In this document: piece after piece, positions 25,814 to 33,648 of the stretch
How the letters are laid out: the number at the start of each line of letters is the position of its first letter
How positions within the stretch are numbered: position 1 is the stretch's first letter
Source: Phycisphaeraceae bacterium
GTDB lineage: Bacteria > Planctomycetota > Phycisphaerae > Phycisphaerales > UBA1924
Direction: 5' to 3'
Assembly: GCA_021299385.1 (NCBI GenBank)
Contig: JAJTGZ010000009.1
Location: forward strand, 1-64,000
DNA length: 64,000 nucleotides
The notes under the pieces: generated by a model
Told to the model about the DNA's origin: nothing
What the model saw: the letters and a program-made list of their open reading frames with translations, nothing else
The model's database searches: none
Position numbers and translations under genes: made by a program

Positions 25814-26388
25814 GGCTGGGGCGCGCCCTGGCCGCGGAGGGCGAGGATGAGCTCGACCTTGCCGACGTGCGTGCGCAGGCGCTGGGCGATCTGCACGGGC
25901 GTGAGGCCCTCGTCGGCGAGGGTGAAGATCGCGGCGGTGGATTCGCTCATCGGCTCCTGGGCTTGGCCTGGGCGCTCGGCCCGGCGTGCGGGTGTGGTTG
26001 GGCCTGGCGCGGCCTGGGCTTGGCGGAGTTGTTCGAGGCGGTCGTCGGCCTGCTCGATGAGGCGCTCCAGGCGGTCGGCGCGGGCATCGAGTTGAGCGGC
26101 GATCTCGCCGGCGAGTTGTTGCAGCTCAGCGTGCTCGTGGGCCTGGGCACGGGGGGCGCCACGGGGGGCGCGCGATTTGGTGCCGGGCTGCGAACGCCGG
26201 ACGATCAGCACAAGCACGGCCAGGACGATCAACCCGACGGCTACAAGCGAGGTTGCCAGCAGCGAGGGAGGGGAGATCGACGGGGAACTCGATGGGCCGA
26301 ACAGGGGCGTTGCCGAGTCGCGCGTGGAGCCTGCAAGTGGCCCCTGGGTGGGGTTGGTCTGGGGCGGGTTGGTGGTGGTCCCCTGCAC
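25801..26388 (-). CDS. Small membrane protein with coiled coil and C-terminal HTH-like region
   Basis: About 195 residues. A Pro/Ser/Thr-rich N-terminus precedes one transmembrane helix (LLATSLVAVGLIVLAVLVLI, about 43-62), then a basic stretch, then a charged coiled coil (LAGEIAAQLDARADRLERLI, about 88-120). The C-terminal part TLADEGLTPVQIAQRLRTHVGKVELILAL looks like the helix-turn-helix element found in DUF2802/DUF6115-type proteins. The start is uncertain: GTG codons at 26388 and 26403 are both possible. It converges on astB and is divergent from tilS. Function unknown. Confidence 0.65.
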   Translation of the reverse strand: MQGTTTNPPQTNPTQGPLAGSTRDSATPLFGPSSSPSISPPSLLATSLVAVGLIVLAVLVLIVRRSQPGTKSRAPRGAPRAQAHEHAELQQLAGEIAAQLDARADRLERLIEQADDRLEQLRQAQAAPGPTTPARRAERPGQAQEPMSESTAAIFTLADEGLTPVQIAQRLRTHVGKVELILALRGQGAPQPHRP

Positions 26389-26415
26389 GGGCAAGGCTAG
26401 CACCGGCGATAGGAT

Positions 26416-27495
26416 GTGCGTGTGAAAGCGGGCACGGCTGCAGCACGGGCATCGGGAGGGTTGAGGAACCCCACCCCTGCCCCTCCCCTTGGGGGAGGGG
26501 TTCTGAGGCAGGCGTTGCGGCGAGACCGGGGGGTGGTGGAGATTGTGCGGGCGTACCGGCGTTTGACAACGCCCGAGCGGTCGGCGCGGGCGGGGGCGGG
26601 TGCGCCGGTTTTGGTGGCGCTCAGTGGTGGTGCGGATTCGTCGGCGTTGCTGCTGGCGCTGTGGTCGGCCAGGGTGCCGGTTGTGGCCGGGCATGTGCTG
26701 CATGATCTGCGGACGGCGGCCGAGGCGCGTGCGGATCGTGGTGCGTGCGTGGCGTTGTGCGCCCGGCTGGGTGTGCCGTTGCTGCATGCGCGAGTGAAGG
26801 TGAAGGGGCGGGTGGGAAATGCGGAGGGGAACGCGCGGGCGTTGCGGTATGCCGCGCTGGCGCGGCTGGCGCGGAAGGCGGGTGTGGCGTGGATCGCGAC
26901 GGGGCACCACGGGCACGACCAGCTCGAGACGGTGCTGCTGGCGCTCTTGCGCGGCTCTGGGCCGCGTGGGTTGGCGGGCATTGCGCCGTCGAGGGGCGTG
27001 GGCAAGGGAGTGCGTGTGATCCGCCCGATGCTGGGCGTGTCGCCGGGGGATGCCAGGCGGGTGTGTGCGGAGGCGGGCGTGCGGTGGTGTGAGGATGCGA
27101 GCAACGCGGATGTGGGGCTGCGGCGGAACCGGATTCGTGCCGGGGTGCTGCAGGAGCTGCTGGCGATCAAGCCCGACGCGGCCGAGCGGGCGGTGCAGGC
27201 GGGTGAGTTGCTGCGTGAGGCCGAGCGGGTGGTGCGGCGGCGTGCGGGTGTGGTGTCGCGGCGTGGGGCGGGCGCGAAGTGGTCGCGTGCGGGCCTGGCG
27301 CGGGAGAGGCCGATTGTCATCGGCGCGGTTCTGGGCGCGGCGGCGAAGGCTTTGAGCGGGCGGGTTGTGCCGCAGCGGGTGCTGATGGCGGCGGCGCGGG
27401 TGATCCGATCGGACTGCACGGACCCGAAGAGGTTCAGCGGCGGCGGGTGCGTGATCGAGGTTCGCAGCGGGACTGTGGGCGTGGTGCGAGCGTGA
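26416..27495 (+). CDS. tilS: tRNA(Ile)-lysidine synthase
   Basis: TilS converts C34 of tRNA-Ile(CAU) to lysidine so that AUA is read as Ile. The PP-loop motif VALSGGADSSALLLAL lies near residue 67, and TGHHGHDQLETVLLALLRGSG near 165 is the second family signature; RPMLGVS and NADVGLRRNRIR follow. The start is unclear. GTG at 26416 or 26422 (AGGA at 26411-26414) would place the GC-rich repeat at 26464-26506 inside the coding frame as residues about 17-31. A GTG at 26533 would exclude it and still leave the whole PP-loop domain. The substrate-binding C-terminal domain is short. It converges with the AsmA-like gene, five bases away. Confidence 0.9.
   Translation: MRVKAGTAAARASGGLRNPTPAPPLGGGVLRQALRRDRGVVEIVRAYRRLTTPERSARAGAGAPVLVALSGGADSSALLLALWSARVPVVAGHVLHDLRTAAEARADRGACVALCARLGVPLLHARVKVKGRVGNAEGNARALRYAALARLARKAGVAWIATGHHGHDQLETVLLALLRGSGPRGLAGIAPSRGVGKGVRVIRPMLGVSPGDARRVCAEAGVRWCEDASNADVGLRRNRIRAGVLQELLAIKPDAAERAVQAGELLREAERVVRRRAGVVSRRGAGAKWSRAGLARERPIVIGAVLGAAAKALSGRVVPQRVLMAAARVIRSDCTDPKRFSGGGCVIEVRSGTVGVVRA
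26464..26506 (+). repeat. GC-rich REP-like repeat, copy 1 (at the 5' end of tilS)
   Basis: It contains AACCCCACCCCTGCCCCTCC, then CC TT GGGGGAGGGGTT: the same arms as at 33587-33625, 44501-44543 and 63655-63702. The palindromic arms can form a strong hairpin. The frame remains open through it. Confidence 0.85.
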
Positions 27496-27500
27496 ATCTG

Positions 27501-30500
27501 TTACGGCTCGGGGGATAGTGGGTGTGTGGTGATGGCTTGCTGGCGGCGTGCGATGGCCGCGTCGCGTTGGTTTTCGTAGCGGCGCAGGTCGAGTGTGGGG
27601 ATGAGGGGGTTGCTGTCGTGCGCGCCGACGAGGGTGGCCATGAATCGGCGGGTGCTGCGGAGGGGGTTGATAGTGAATCTGAGGTCGTTGATGGTGCCGG
27701 TGATGCTGGTGGTAACGATCTCGTCGCGGAAGCCCTCGAAGATGGCGGTGAGCAGGGGGAGCCTGACTCTTGATCGGCTGTTGAACGAGAGGCTGAGGTT
27801 CCCGTCGGGCAGGGCGATGGTGCCCGTGCCGATCATGGCCAGCGACGGCGAGAGGAGCACGGCGTGGTCGACGCCGATGGTCTGGCCCTGGATGTGAAAG
27901 TCGGTGGCGGCGAAGTCGAACTGCTCGTCGGTGGGGAGGTTGAGGTTGGAGATTTGCATCAGCCCGACGACGATGGGGAGGTTGATGATGGTGCTGCCGC
28001 CGGCGACGGTGGCGGAGCCTCGCCCGATGAGGGCGCTGGGTTGATCGGGTGTGCCCGAGAGGGAGAGGTCGAGTGTGAGTGTGCCGCGGGTGTAGTTGGG
28101 CCTTGCATCTGCGGTGTCGTTGGGGGTGTCGTCGGCGGTGTTGTCGGGTGGGGATGGGGAGGGATTTGCGCCTGTTCGGAGGAGTTCGGCGCGGAGGTCC
28201 AGGAAGCTCAGCCCCGCGGCGGTGAGCCAGATTTGGTAGGTGCGGCCGTCGGTTGTGGTTTGGGGGTCGATGCCGAGGTTGGCTTGGGCGTGGACGCGAC
28301 CGCCATAGGCCCAGGCGGAGGCGTTATCGATGCGGAGGGTGGTGTTGGGGAGGCCGAGTGTGAGGTCGGCGTCGATGCCTGCGAGGAGGAGGCCCTGGAT
28401 GCGTGCCCTTGCGGCGGCGATGCGGATGGTGCCTGCGGGGCCGGTGGGTGCGGAGTGGAGCTTGAGCGTGGCGTTGCCGGTTGCGTTGGTGATTTTGAGG
28501 CCGCGGTCGAGGTTGAGTCGGGTGAAGTCGATGCGGCCGGCGAGGGACCAGTTGAGGTTGCCGGTGTCGGGCTGGTTGAGTTCGAGGGTGAGGGCTTGTG
28601 TGGTGATGGGGTCGTCGGTGGTGATGTTGCTTTTGGTGATGAGGTTTTCGATCGCGGGTGGGAGTATGGAGGCCAGTGAGGGTGGTAGGCCGGTGGTTTC
28701 GAGGGTGAGTGTGGTGGAGGCTTGCCAGGAGGGATCGCCCGGAGCGTTGCCACCTGCGGACCAGGTGCCGACGGTGGTGAGTTGCCAGTTGTCGCCGACG
28801 ATGGTGAGTTGATCGATGAGCCCTGCGGGTGGTTGGCCTGCGTTGAGGTCTTGGAGTGTGACCTCGCCTGAGATGGTGGGGAGTTGGTAGCGTTTGTCGT
28901 CGAGGGTGAGGGAGAGTTGTCGGGGGCGGAGGGCGATGGAGGTTTGGTTGCCCGTGGCGTTTGGGCGTGGCGTGATGGAGACCTCGGCATCGAAGTCGCC
29001 GGCCGGGGCGGCGCGGGCGTAGAAGTCGGCGACGCGTGGCGGGGCGTAGTGGGTGAGGAGTTCTTTGACCAGTGGGGACTCAAAGCGTGCGTCGCGGAGG
29101 AGGAGGTTGACCGGCTCGATGACGCGCTGGGGTGTGCCGGGGTTGTCGGGGGTCGGTTCGACGGCCAGGGCGACGGTGCCGGTGAGTTGGGCGGTGGCGA
29201 GTGGCTGGCCGTTGAGGCGGATGTCGGCGCGGAGGTTTTGCAGGTCGATGCGGACGGGTTCGGGGCCGCAGATGGGGGCTTGGACGAGGATGCTGCCGAG
29301 TGCGTTGCTTGTGTCGATGCGGATGTTGTCGGCCAGGGCGGAGAGGGATTGGGGGTTGAAGATGCGTGCCCGCACTGAGCCTTGGGGGTTGGCGTCGTCT
29401 TCTTGTGCGATGGAGATATCCGCATCGATGCGCCCGGCGGGCTGGCGGGGTTTGCGGATCTTGGAGATGGCGTCGGCGGTGCCGTCGGAGAAGGGGCGGA
29501 TGATGTGCTCGAGGGCGAGGGAGGTTTCGATATCGCGGAGCGTGAAGTCGAGCCGGCCGGCGACAGGTGGGCGGCCTTTGCCGATCCACCAGTTGTTCCC
29601 GGGTCGGAGGGTGATGGTGGAGGGTGTTGCTGGTGGTTGGTCAGTGGCGGGGACGAAGATGCCGGTGAGTTGGTTGAAGGTGATGCGGTCGTCGGTGATG
29701 GCGACCTGCCCGGCGATGTTGGTGAGTTTGGCGGGGGTGCCGGTTGCCTGGTGGTGGTGCTGGGGCTGGCTGGTGAGGTTGTTGAAAGAGAGGTTGACGA
29801 GTGTGGAGGTTGGGCCGTCGGGGGGTGTGGTGAGGGTGAGCGTGGCGTCGATGGGGCCTGAGATGTTCATGGCCGAGAGGAGCAGTCGCGGGTCGGCGTT
29901 GGTTTGCTGTGGGCCGGCCTTGTGGGGGATGGCCTGTATGAGCAGGGGTGAAACGGGCAGGGCGTGGAAGGAGGCGGCGACGTTGGGGTCGTATGTCCAC
30001 TGGCCGGTGGAGGGTTCACGGCGGATATCGACGCGGGCGTCGAGATCGATGAGGCCACCTTCTGGCCCTTGCAGGCCGTTGCCCTTGATCTCGGCGGCGG
30101 TGTCGGTGATGCGGAGGGCGAGGTGGTCGGCGCGGGCGGGCAAGGGGAAGAACTTGCTGATGATCGTTGCGCCGGCGAAGCCGACGAGGATCTCTTGGCG
30201 TGTGGGCTGCTCGAGGCCGAAGTCGCTGCGGATGCGGACGGAGATGGCGTCGATGGTGCCGCCGAAGTCGATGGCGGGTGCGGCGAGTCGGCGGGCGAGG
30301 TCAGCGCGGCGGGTGAGGGCGTTGCCGTCGGGGGGTTGGTCGCTGGCGGTGAGTTGTGCGTCCAAAGAGTGGAGTTCTTGCGTGTAGCGTTCGGTGGCCT
30401 CTTGGTTGCGGATCAGCCCCTCGTTGAGCAGGCGGTTGTAGATGGGCTTAGAAAAGATGGCGTCGGCGAGTGCGGCGGCCTTGCTGCGTTTGATGGCATC

Positions 30501-31991
30501 GATGAGGTAGTCGTCCATGGGGACGTCGGTGCAGGTAACGTTGATTTCCAGGCGGGCGTCGCTGGTTGGGGGCGCGAGGGTTCCCTCTGCGAAGAGGCGT
30601 GCGCCGGTTGGGCCTCTGCCGGTGATGCCGAGGATGCTGACCTTGTCTTCGTCGAAGGTGATGGCACCTGCGAGGTCGCTGATGGTGTATGGGAACTGGT
30701 CAAAGGCGGCGACGCCCTGGCGGAAGATGATGGTGCCGCCGATGGAGGTGTCGGCCGGTGTGCCGTTGGTCTCTGGCCTTGGTCGGTTGATCTGGATGCG
30801 TGCGTCGATGACGGCGGTGGGGCCGCTGAAGCGTTCGAAGTTTGCCAGCACGATGGCGGGTGCGAACCAGAGGATGCGTGGGTCTTTCTCGAGTTTGAGG
30901 TGCTCGGCGGTGATGGTGGCCTGGTAGGCGGAGTTGAGGTCCAGTCCCTGGCTGTTGATGCGGACGCGTGCTGGGAGGTCTTCGAAGGAGCCTGTGAGGT
31001 CGGCCTGGAGTCCTTTGCCTGGGCCGGCGGTGGTGATGCAGAGGGTGCCTGTTACGCCGTCCATGCGGGGGTTGCGTGAGCCGGTGATCTCGCGTCGGCC
31101 TGCGGGTACGGGGACGTTGAGTGAGACGTCGTTGAGAGTGAGTGTGGTCTGGACGCCCAGGACGCGTCCGAAGCGGAGTTGCATGCGTGCGATCTGCCCG
31201 CGGAGTCGGAGGATTTCCCAGACGTCGCGCATGATGGAGGGGACGCGTTCTGGCCCCCATCGTGCGAGCTGGAGGCTGCCGGCGTCGATGACGCCCTCAG
31301 CGCGTGCGAGGTCGAGTGTGCCGTTGACGGTGATGGGTGTGTTGCCGCCGAGGGGGTCTTCGGCGCGGAGTGTGAGCATGTACTGGTCGGGTTGGGGGAG
31401 CGGTGATATCCAGCCGTGGGCGTTGAGGGAGGCGAGCGTGGTGAGGTTCTGCGCTGCGAACTCGCCGAGGATGATCTGGCCCGCTTCGATCTGGATGCGT
31501 GGTACGCGCATCTGGCCTGTGCCGCCGGCGGGTATGCCGAGGGCGGCGATGTTCATGGTGTTGTTGGTCGTGTCGATGGCGACGCGGACGACGGGTCGTT
31601 TGAGGGTGACGCCGCGCGGCGCGACGACGCCGGCGGCCCAGGCGGACCAGTCCAGGTCGACGACGATGGCGTCGGCGTTGAAGAGGCGGCCGGGGTCGCC
31701 TGGGATGGTGGGGACGCGGAGCTGGGGGTTGTCGATGATCAACTGCCCGTTGAGTTTGAGGCTGACCCAGGTGGAGGTGAACTCGCCGCCGGTGGCTTGG
31801 CTGATGGCTCGCTTGAGGAGGTAGCGGGGGACGGGGCCTTGCGTGAGGATGAGGATCACCGCCGGGAGCAGGCAGAGGAGCACGAAGCAGACGCGCACGG
31901 TGCGACGGAAACGGCGGTAGAACTTTCCAGGGCGTTTGAGGACCGCGGCGGCGGCGTCCAAGACGGGCTGTGGGAGGTGCGGGGCGGACAT
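27501..31991 (-). CDS. Giant AsmA-like membrane-anchored protein
   Basis: The 1496-residue protein has one N-terminal membrane helix (about 34-54, VCFVLLCLLPAVILIL) followed by a very long, mostly beta-rich exported part. Repeating patterns such as I(D/N)...GxxxL and repeated SLxLDxSGTPDQP-type segments resemble the AsmA/TamB/DUF3971 superfamily, whose members form hydrophobic grooves thought to move lipids between membranes. The C-terminal region has NLPIVVGLMQISNLNLP and the typical DFAATDFHIQGQTIGVD segment, as in AsmA C-terminal domains. The start is taken at 31991; an in-frame start lies eight codons upstream. It is divergent from radA. Lipid transport is an inference from the family. 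Confidence 0.75.
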   Translation of the reverse strand: MSAPHLPQPVLDAAAAVLKRPGKFYRRFRRTVRVCFVLLCLLPAVILILTQGPVPRYLLKRAISQATGGEFTSTWVSLKLNGQLIIDNPQLRVPTIPGDPGRLFNADAIVVDLDWSAWAAGVVAPRGVTLKRPVVRVAIDTTNNTMNIAALGIPAGGTGQMRVPRIQIEAGQIILGEFAAQNLTTLASLNAHGWISPLPQPDQYMLTLRAEDPLGGNTPITVNGTLDLARAEGVIDAGSLQLARWGPERVPSIMRDVWEILRLRGQIARMQLRFGRVLGVQTTLTLNDVSLNVPVPAGRREITGSRNPRMDGVTGTLCITTAGPGKGLQADLTGSFEDLPARVRINSQGLDLNSAYQATITAEHLKLEKDPRILWFAPAIVLANFERFSGPTAVIDARIQINRPRPETNGTPADTSIGGTIIFRQGVAAFDQFPYTISDLAGAITFDEDKVSILGITGRGPTGARLFAEGTLAPPTSDARLEINVTCTDVPMDDYLIDAIKRSKAAALADAIFSKPIYNRLLNEGLIRNQEATERYTQELHSLDAQLTASDQPPDGNALTRRADLARRLAAPAIDFGGTIDAISVRIRSDFGLEQPTRQEILVGFAGATIISKFFPLPARADHLALRITDTAAEIKGNGLQGPEGGLIDLDARVDIRREPSTGQWTYDPNVAASFHALPVSPLLIQAIPHKAGPQQTNADPRLLLSAMNISGPIDATLTLTTPPDGPTSTLVNLSFNNLTSQPQHHHQATGTPAKLTNIAGQVAITDDRITFNQLTGIFVPATDQPPATPSTITLRPGNNWWIGKGRPPVAGRLDFTLRDIETSLALEHIIRPFSDGTADAISKIRKPRQPAGRIDADISIAQEDDANPQGSVRARIFNPQSLSALADNIRIDTSNALGSILVQAPICGPEPVRIDLQNLRADIRLNGQPLATAQLTGTVALAVEPTPDNPGTPQRVIEPVNLLLRDARFESPLVKELLTHYAPPRVADFYARAAPAGDFDAEVSITPRPNATGNQTSIALRPRQLSLTLDDKRYQLPTISGEVTLQDLNAGQPPAGLIDQLTIVGDNWQLTTVGTWSAGGNAPGDPSWQASTTLTLETTGLPPSLASILPPAIENLITKSNITTDDPITTQALTLELNQPDTGNLNWSLAGRIDFTRLNLDRGLKITNATGNATLKLHSAPTGPAGTIRIAAARARIQGLLLAGIDADLTLGLPNTTLRIDNASAWAYGGRVHAQANLGIDPQTTTDGRTYQIWLTAAGLSFLDLRAELLRTGANPSPSPPDNTADDTPNDTADARPNYTRGTLTLDLSLSGTPDQPSALIGRGSATVAGGSTIINLPIVVGLMQISNLNLPTDEQFDFAATDFHIQGQTIGVDHAVLLSPSLAMIGTGTIALPDGNLSLSFNSRSRVRLPLLTAIFEGFRDEIVTTSITGTINDLRFTINPLRSTRRFMATLVGAHDSNPLIPTLDLRRYENQRDAAIARRQQAITTHPLSPEP

Positions 31992-32064
31992 CGTGGGGTA
32001 AAAACCTGCCAACAAGCGTAGAGATCAACGTGCCCCGGGGCTGGGCGGGCGTTATGCTGTGGGC

Positions 32065-33507
32065 GTGGCAAAGAGCAAGCAGGTTTTCGCGTGTTCGGCG
32101 TGCGGGGGGGTGCAGACCAAGTGGCTGGGCAAGTGCCCCGACTGCGGGGCGTGGGACGCGCTGGTGGCCGAGCGCCTTGAGAGCAAGGCCAAGGCCGACC
32201 CGCGCGGCTCGGCGGTGCAGCAGTGGACGCAGGAGCAGGGTGGGCAGGGGCAGGTCAACCGGGCTGTATCGGTTACGGACATTGACCCCAAGGGCGGAGC
32301 ACTTGCACGGCGGATTGTTACGGGGATGGGGGAACTGGACCGTGTGCTGGGCGGGGGGATCGTGCCAGGCTCGGCGGTGCTGGTTGGCGGTGACCCTGGG
32401 ATCGGCAAGAGCACGCTGCTGTTGCAGGCGGCGGGCGCGCTGACAAAGGGTGGGCACAGGGTGCTGTATGTTTCCAGTGAGGAGTCAGCCGAGCAGGTGC
32501 ATATGCGGGCGGCGAGGTTGGGTGTGAGCGGGCAGGGTGAGTTGTTTGTGCTCAGTGATACGAGCCTGGAGCGGATTGGTGAGCAGGCGGCACGGGTGTT
32601 GGGTGAGCAGGTGGAGGGTGGGACGGGCAAGCCGGGGGTGCTGATTATTGATTCGGTGCAGATGGTGTATAACCCGGCGGTGGAGGCGTTCCCCGGGTCG
32701 CTGACGCAGTTGCGGCGTTGCACGGCTGAGCTGGTGTTTATGGCCAAGGCGACGGGTGCGGCGGTGCTGATGGTGGGGCATGTTACCAAGGACGGGATAC
32801 TGGCCGGGCCAAGGATGCTTGAGCATCTTGTTGATGCGGTGGTTTACTTTGAGGGGGACCGGTACCACTCGCACCGGATCGTGCGGGCGGTGAAGAACCG
32901 GTTTGGGAGCACGCTGGAGCTGGGGCTCTTTGAGATGACCGGGGAAGGTCTGCGGGAGGCTCCGCACGGGGTGCTGATCGCGGCGGCGGGTGCGGAGGGG
33001 CCGCCGAGGGCGGGCACGGTGGTCTGCCCGGTGCTAACGGGGACGCGCACGCTGCTGGTCGAGTTACAGGCCCTGACGGCGACGGGGTTCCCTGGTGCGG
33101 TCAAGCGGAAGAGTTCGGGTGTGGACGCCTCGCGGCTGAGCATGCTCATCGCGGTGCTGGAGCAGCACGGGGGTCTGCGGCTGGCGGATCGGGATGTGTT
33201 TGCCAGCGCGGTGGGTGGGATCAAGGTGGGTGAGCCGGCGGCGGATTTGGCGATGCTGCTGGCGATAGCCGGGGCGCATTACAAGAAAGCGGTGCCGGCG
33301 CGGACGTGCGCGGTCGGTGAGGTTGGGCTGGGTGGTGAGGTGCGCGCGGTGGCGCAGCTGGAGCAGCGGTTGACGGAGGCGGCCCGGCTGGGGTTCACAG
33401 GGGTGATTGTGCCCAAGGGCAAGGGGAAGATGGTGGTGCCTGGGGGGGTGAAGATTGAGTTGATGGGTGTGGGGAGTGTGAACGAGGCGATTGGGTTGCT
33501 GGGGTAG
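32065..33507 (+). CDS. radA: DNA repair protein RadA (Sms)
   Basis: RadA is a RecA-like helicase that processes recombination branches. The 480-residue protein has an N-terminal C4 zinc finger (CSACGG...CPDCGAWD, residues 9-29). Walker A GGDPGIGKSTLL lies near 110 and the RadA-specific KNRFGS near 277. A Lon-protease-like domain follows with ALTATGFPGAVKRKSSGVDASRL; the catalytic Ser/Lys pair is not used for proteolysis in this family. A GTG at 32065 gives the typical N-terminus; a GTG two codons upstream is an alternative. The gene is divergent from the AsmA-like gene and convergent with the secretion operon. Confidence 0.95.
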   Translation: MAKSKQVFACSACGGVQTKWLGKCPDCGAWDALVAERLESKAKADPRGSAVQQWTQEQGGQGQVNRAVSVTDIDPKGGALARRIVTGMGELDRVLGGGIVPGSAVLVGGDPGIGKSTLLLQAAGALTKGGHRVLYVSSEESAEQVHMRAARLGVSGQGELFVLSDTSLERIGEQAARVLGEQVEGGTGKPGVLIIDSVQMVYNPAVEAFPGSLTQLRRCTAELVFMAKATGAAVLMVGHVTKDGILAGPRMLEHLVDAVVYFEGDRYHSHRIVRAVKNRFGSTLELGLFEMTGEGLREAPHGVLIAAAGAEGPPRAGTVVCPVLTGTRTLLVELQALTATGFPGAVKRKSSGVDASRLSMLIAVLEQHGGLRLADRDVFASAVGGIKVGEPAADLAMLLAIAGAHYKKAVPARTCAVGEVGLGGEVRAVAQLEQRLTEAARLGFTGVIVPKGKGKMVVPGGVKIELMGVGSVNEAIGLLG

Positions 33508-33527
33508 GTCGGCTCTCCGAGCCGACC
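33507..33527 (+). repeat. GGTCGGCTC perfect hairpin after radA
   Basis: GGTCGGCTC, loop TCC, GAGCCGACC overlaps the end of radA. It can form a strong RNA stem but lacks a clean T run. It looks like a short mobile palindrome; only one copy is present here. Confidence 0.6.
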
Positions 33528-33586
33528 GTCTTGGGCTTGGTTGGGGCTTAGGGGTGGGCTGTTGTATTGAATCTTTTGTGCATGTC

Positions 33587-33625
33587 AACCCCACCCCTGC
33601 CCCTCCCCTCGGGGGAGGGGTTTGA
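33587..33625 (+). repeat. GC-rich REP-like repeat, copy 3
   Basis: It contains CAACCCCACCCCTGCCCCTC, then CCCTCGGGGGAGGGGTTTG, nearly identical to copy 1. It lies between the convergent radA and gspD ends, where its hairpin may also act as a transcription barrier. Confidence 0.85.
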
Positions 33626-33648
33626 TACCGAGAGAGCGGGGGATGGGG

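Noticed and set aside
33587-33625. Simple rho-independent terminator only
   Set aside because: The palindrome lacks a T run and occurs in several places with a conserved asymmetric tail, so a repeat family is a better description.
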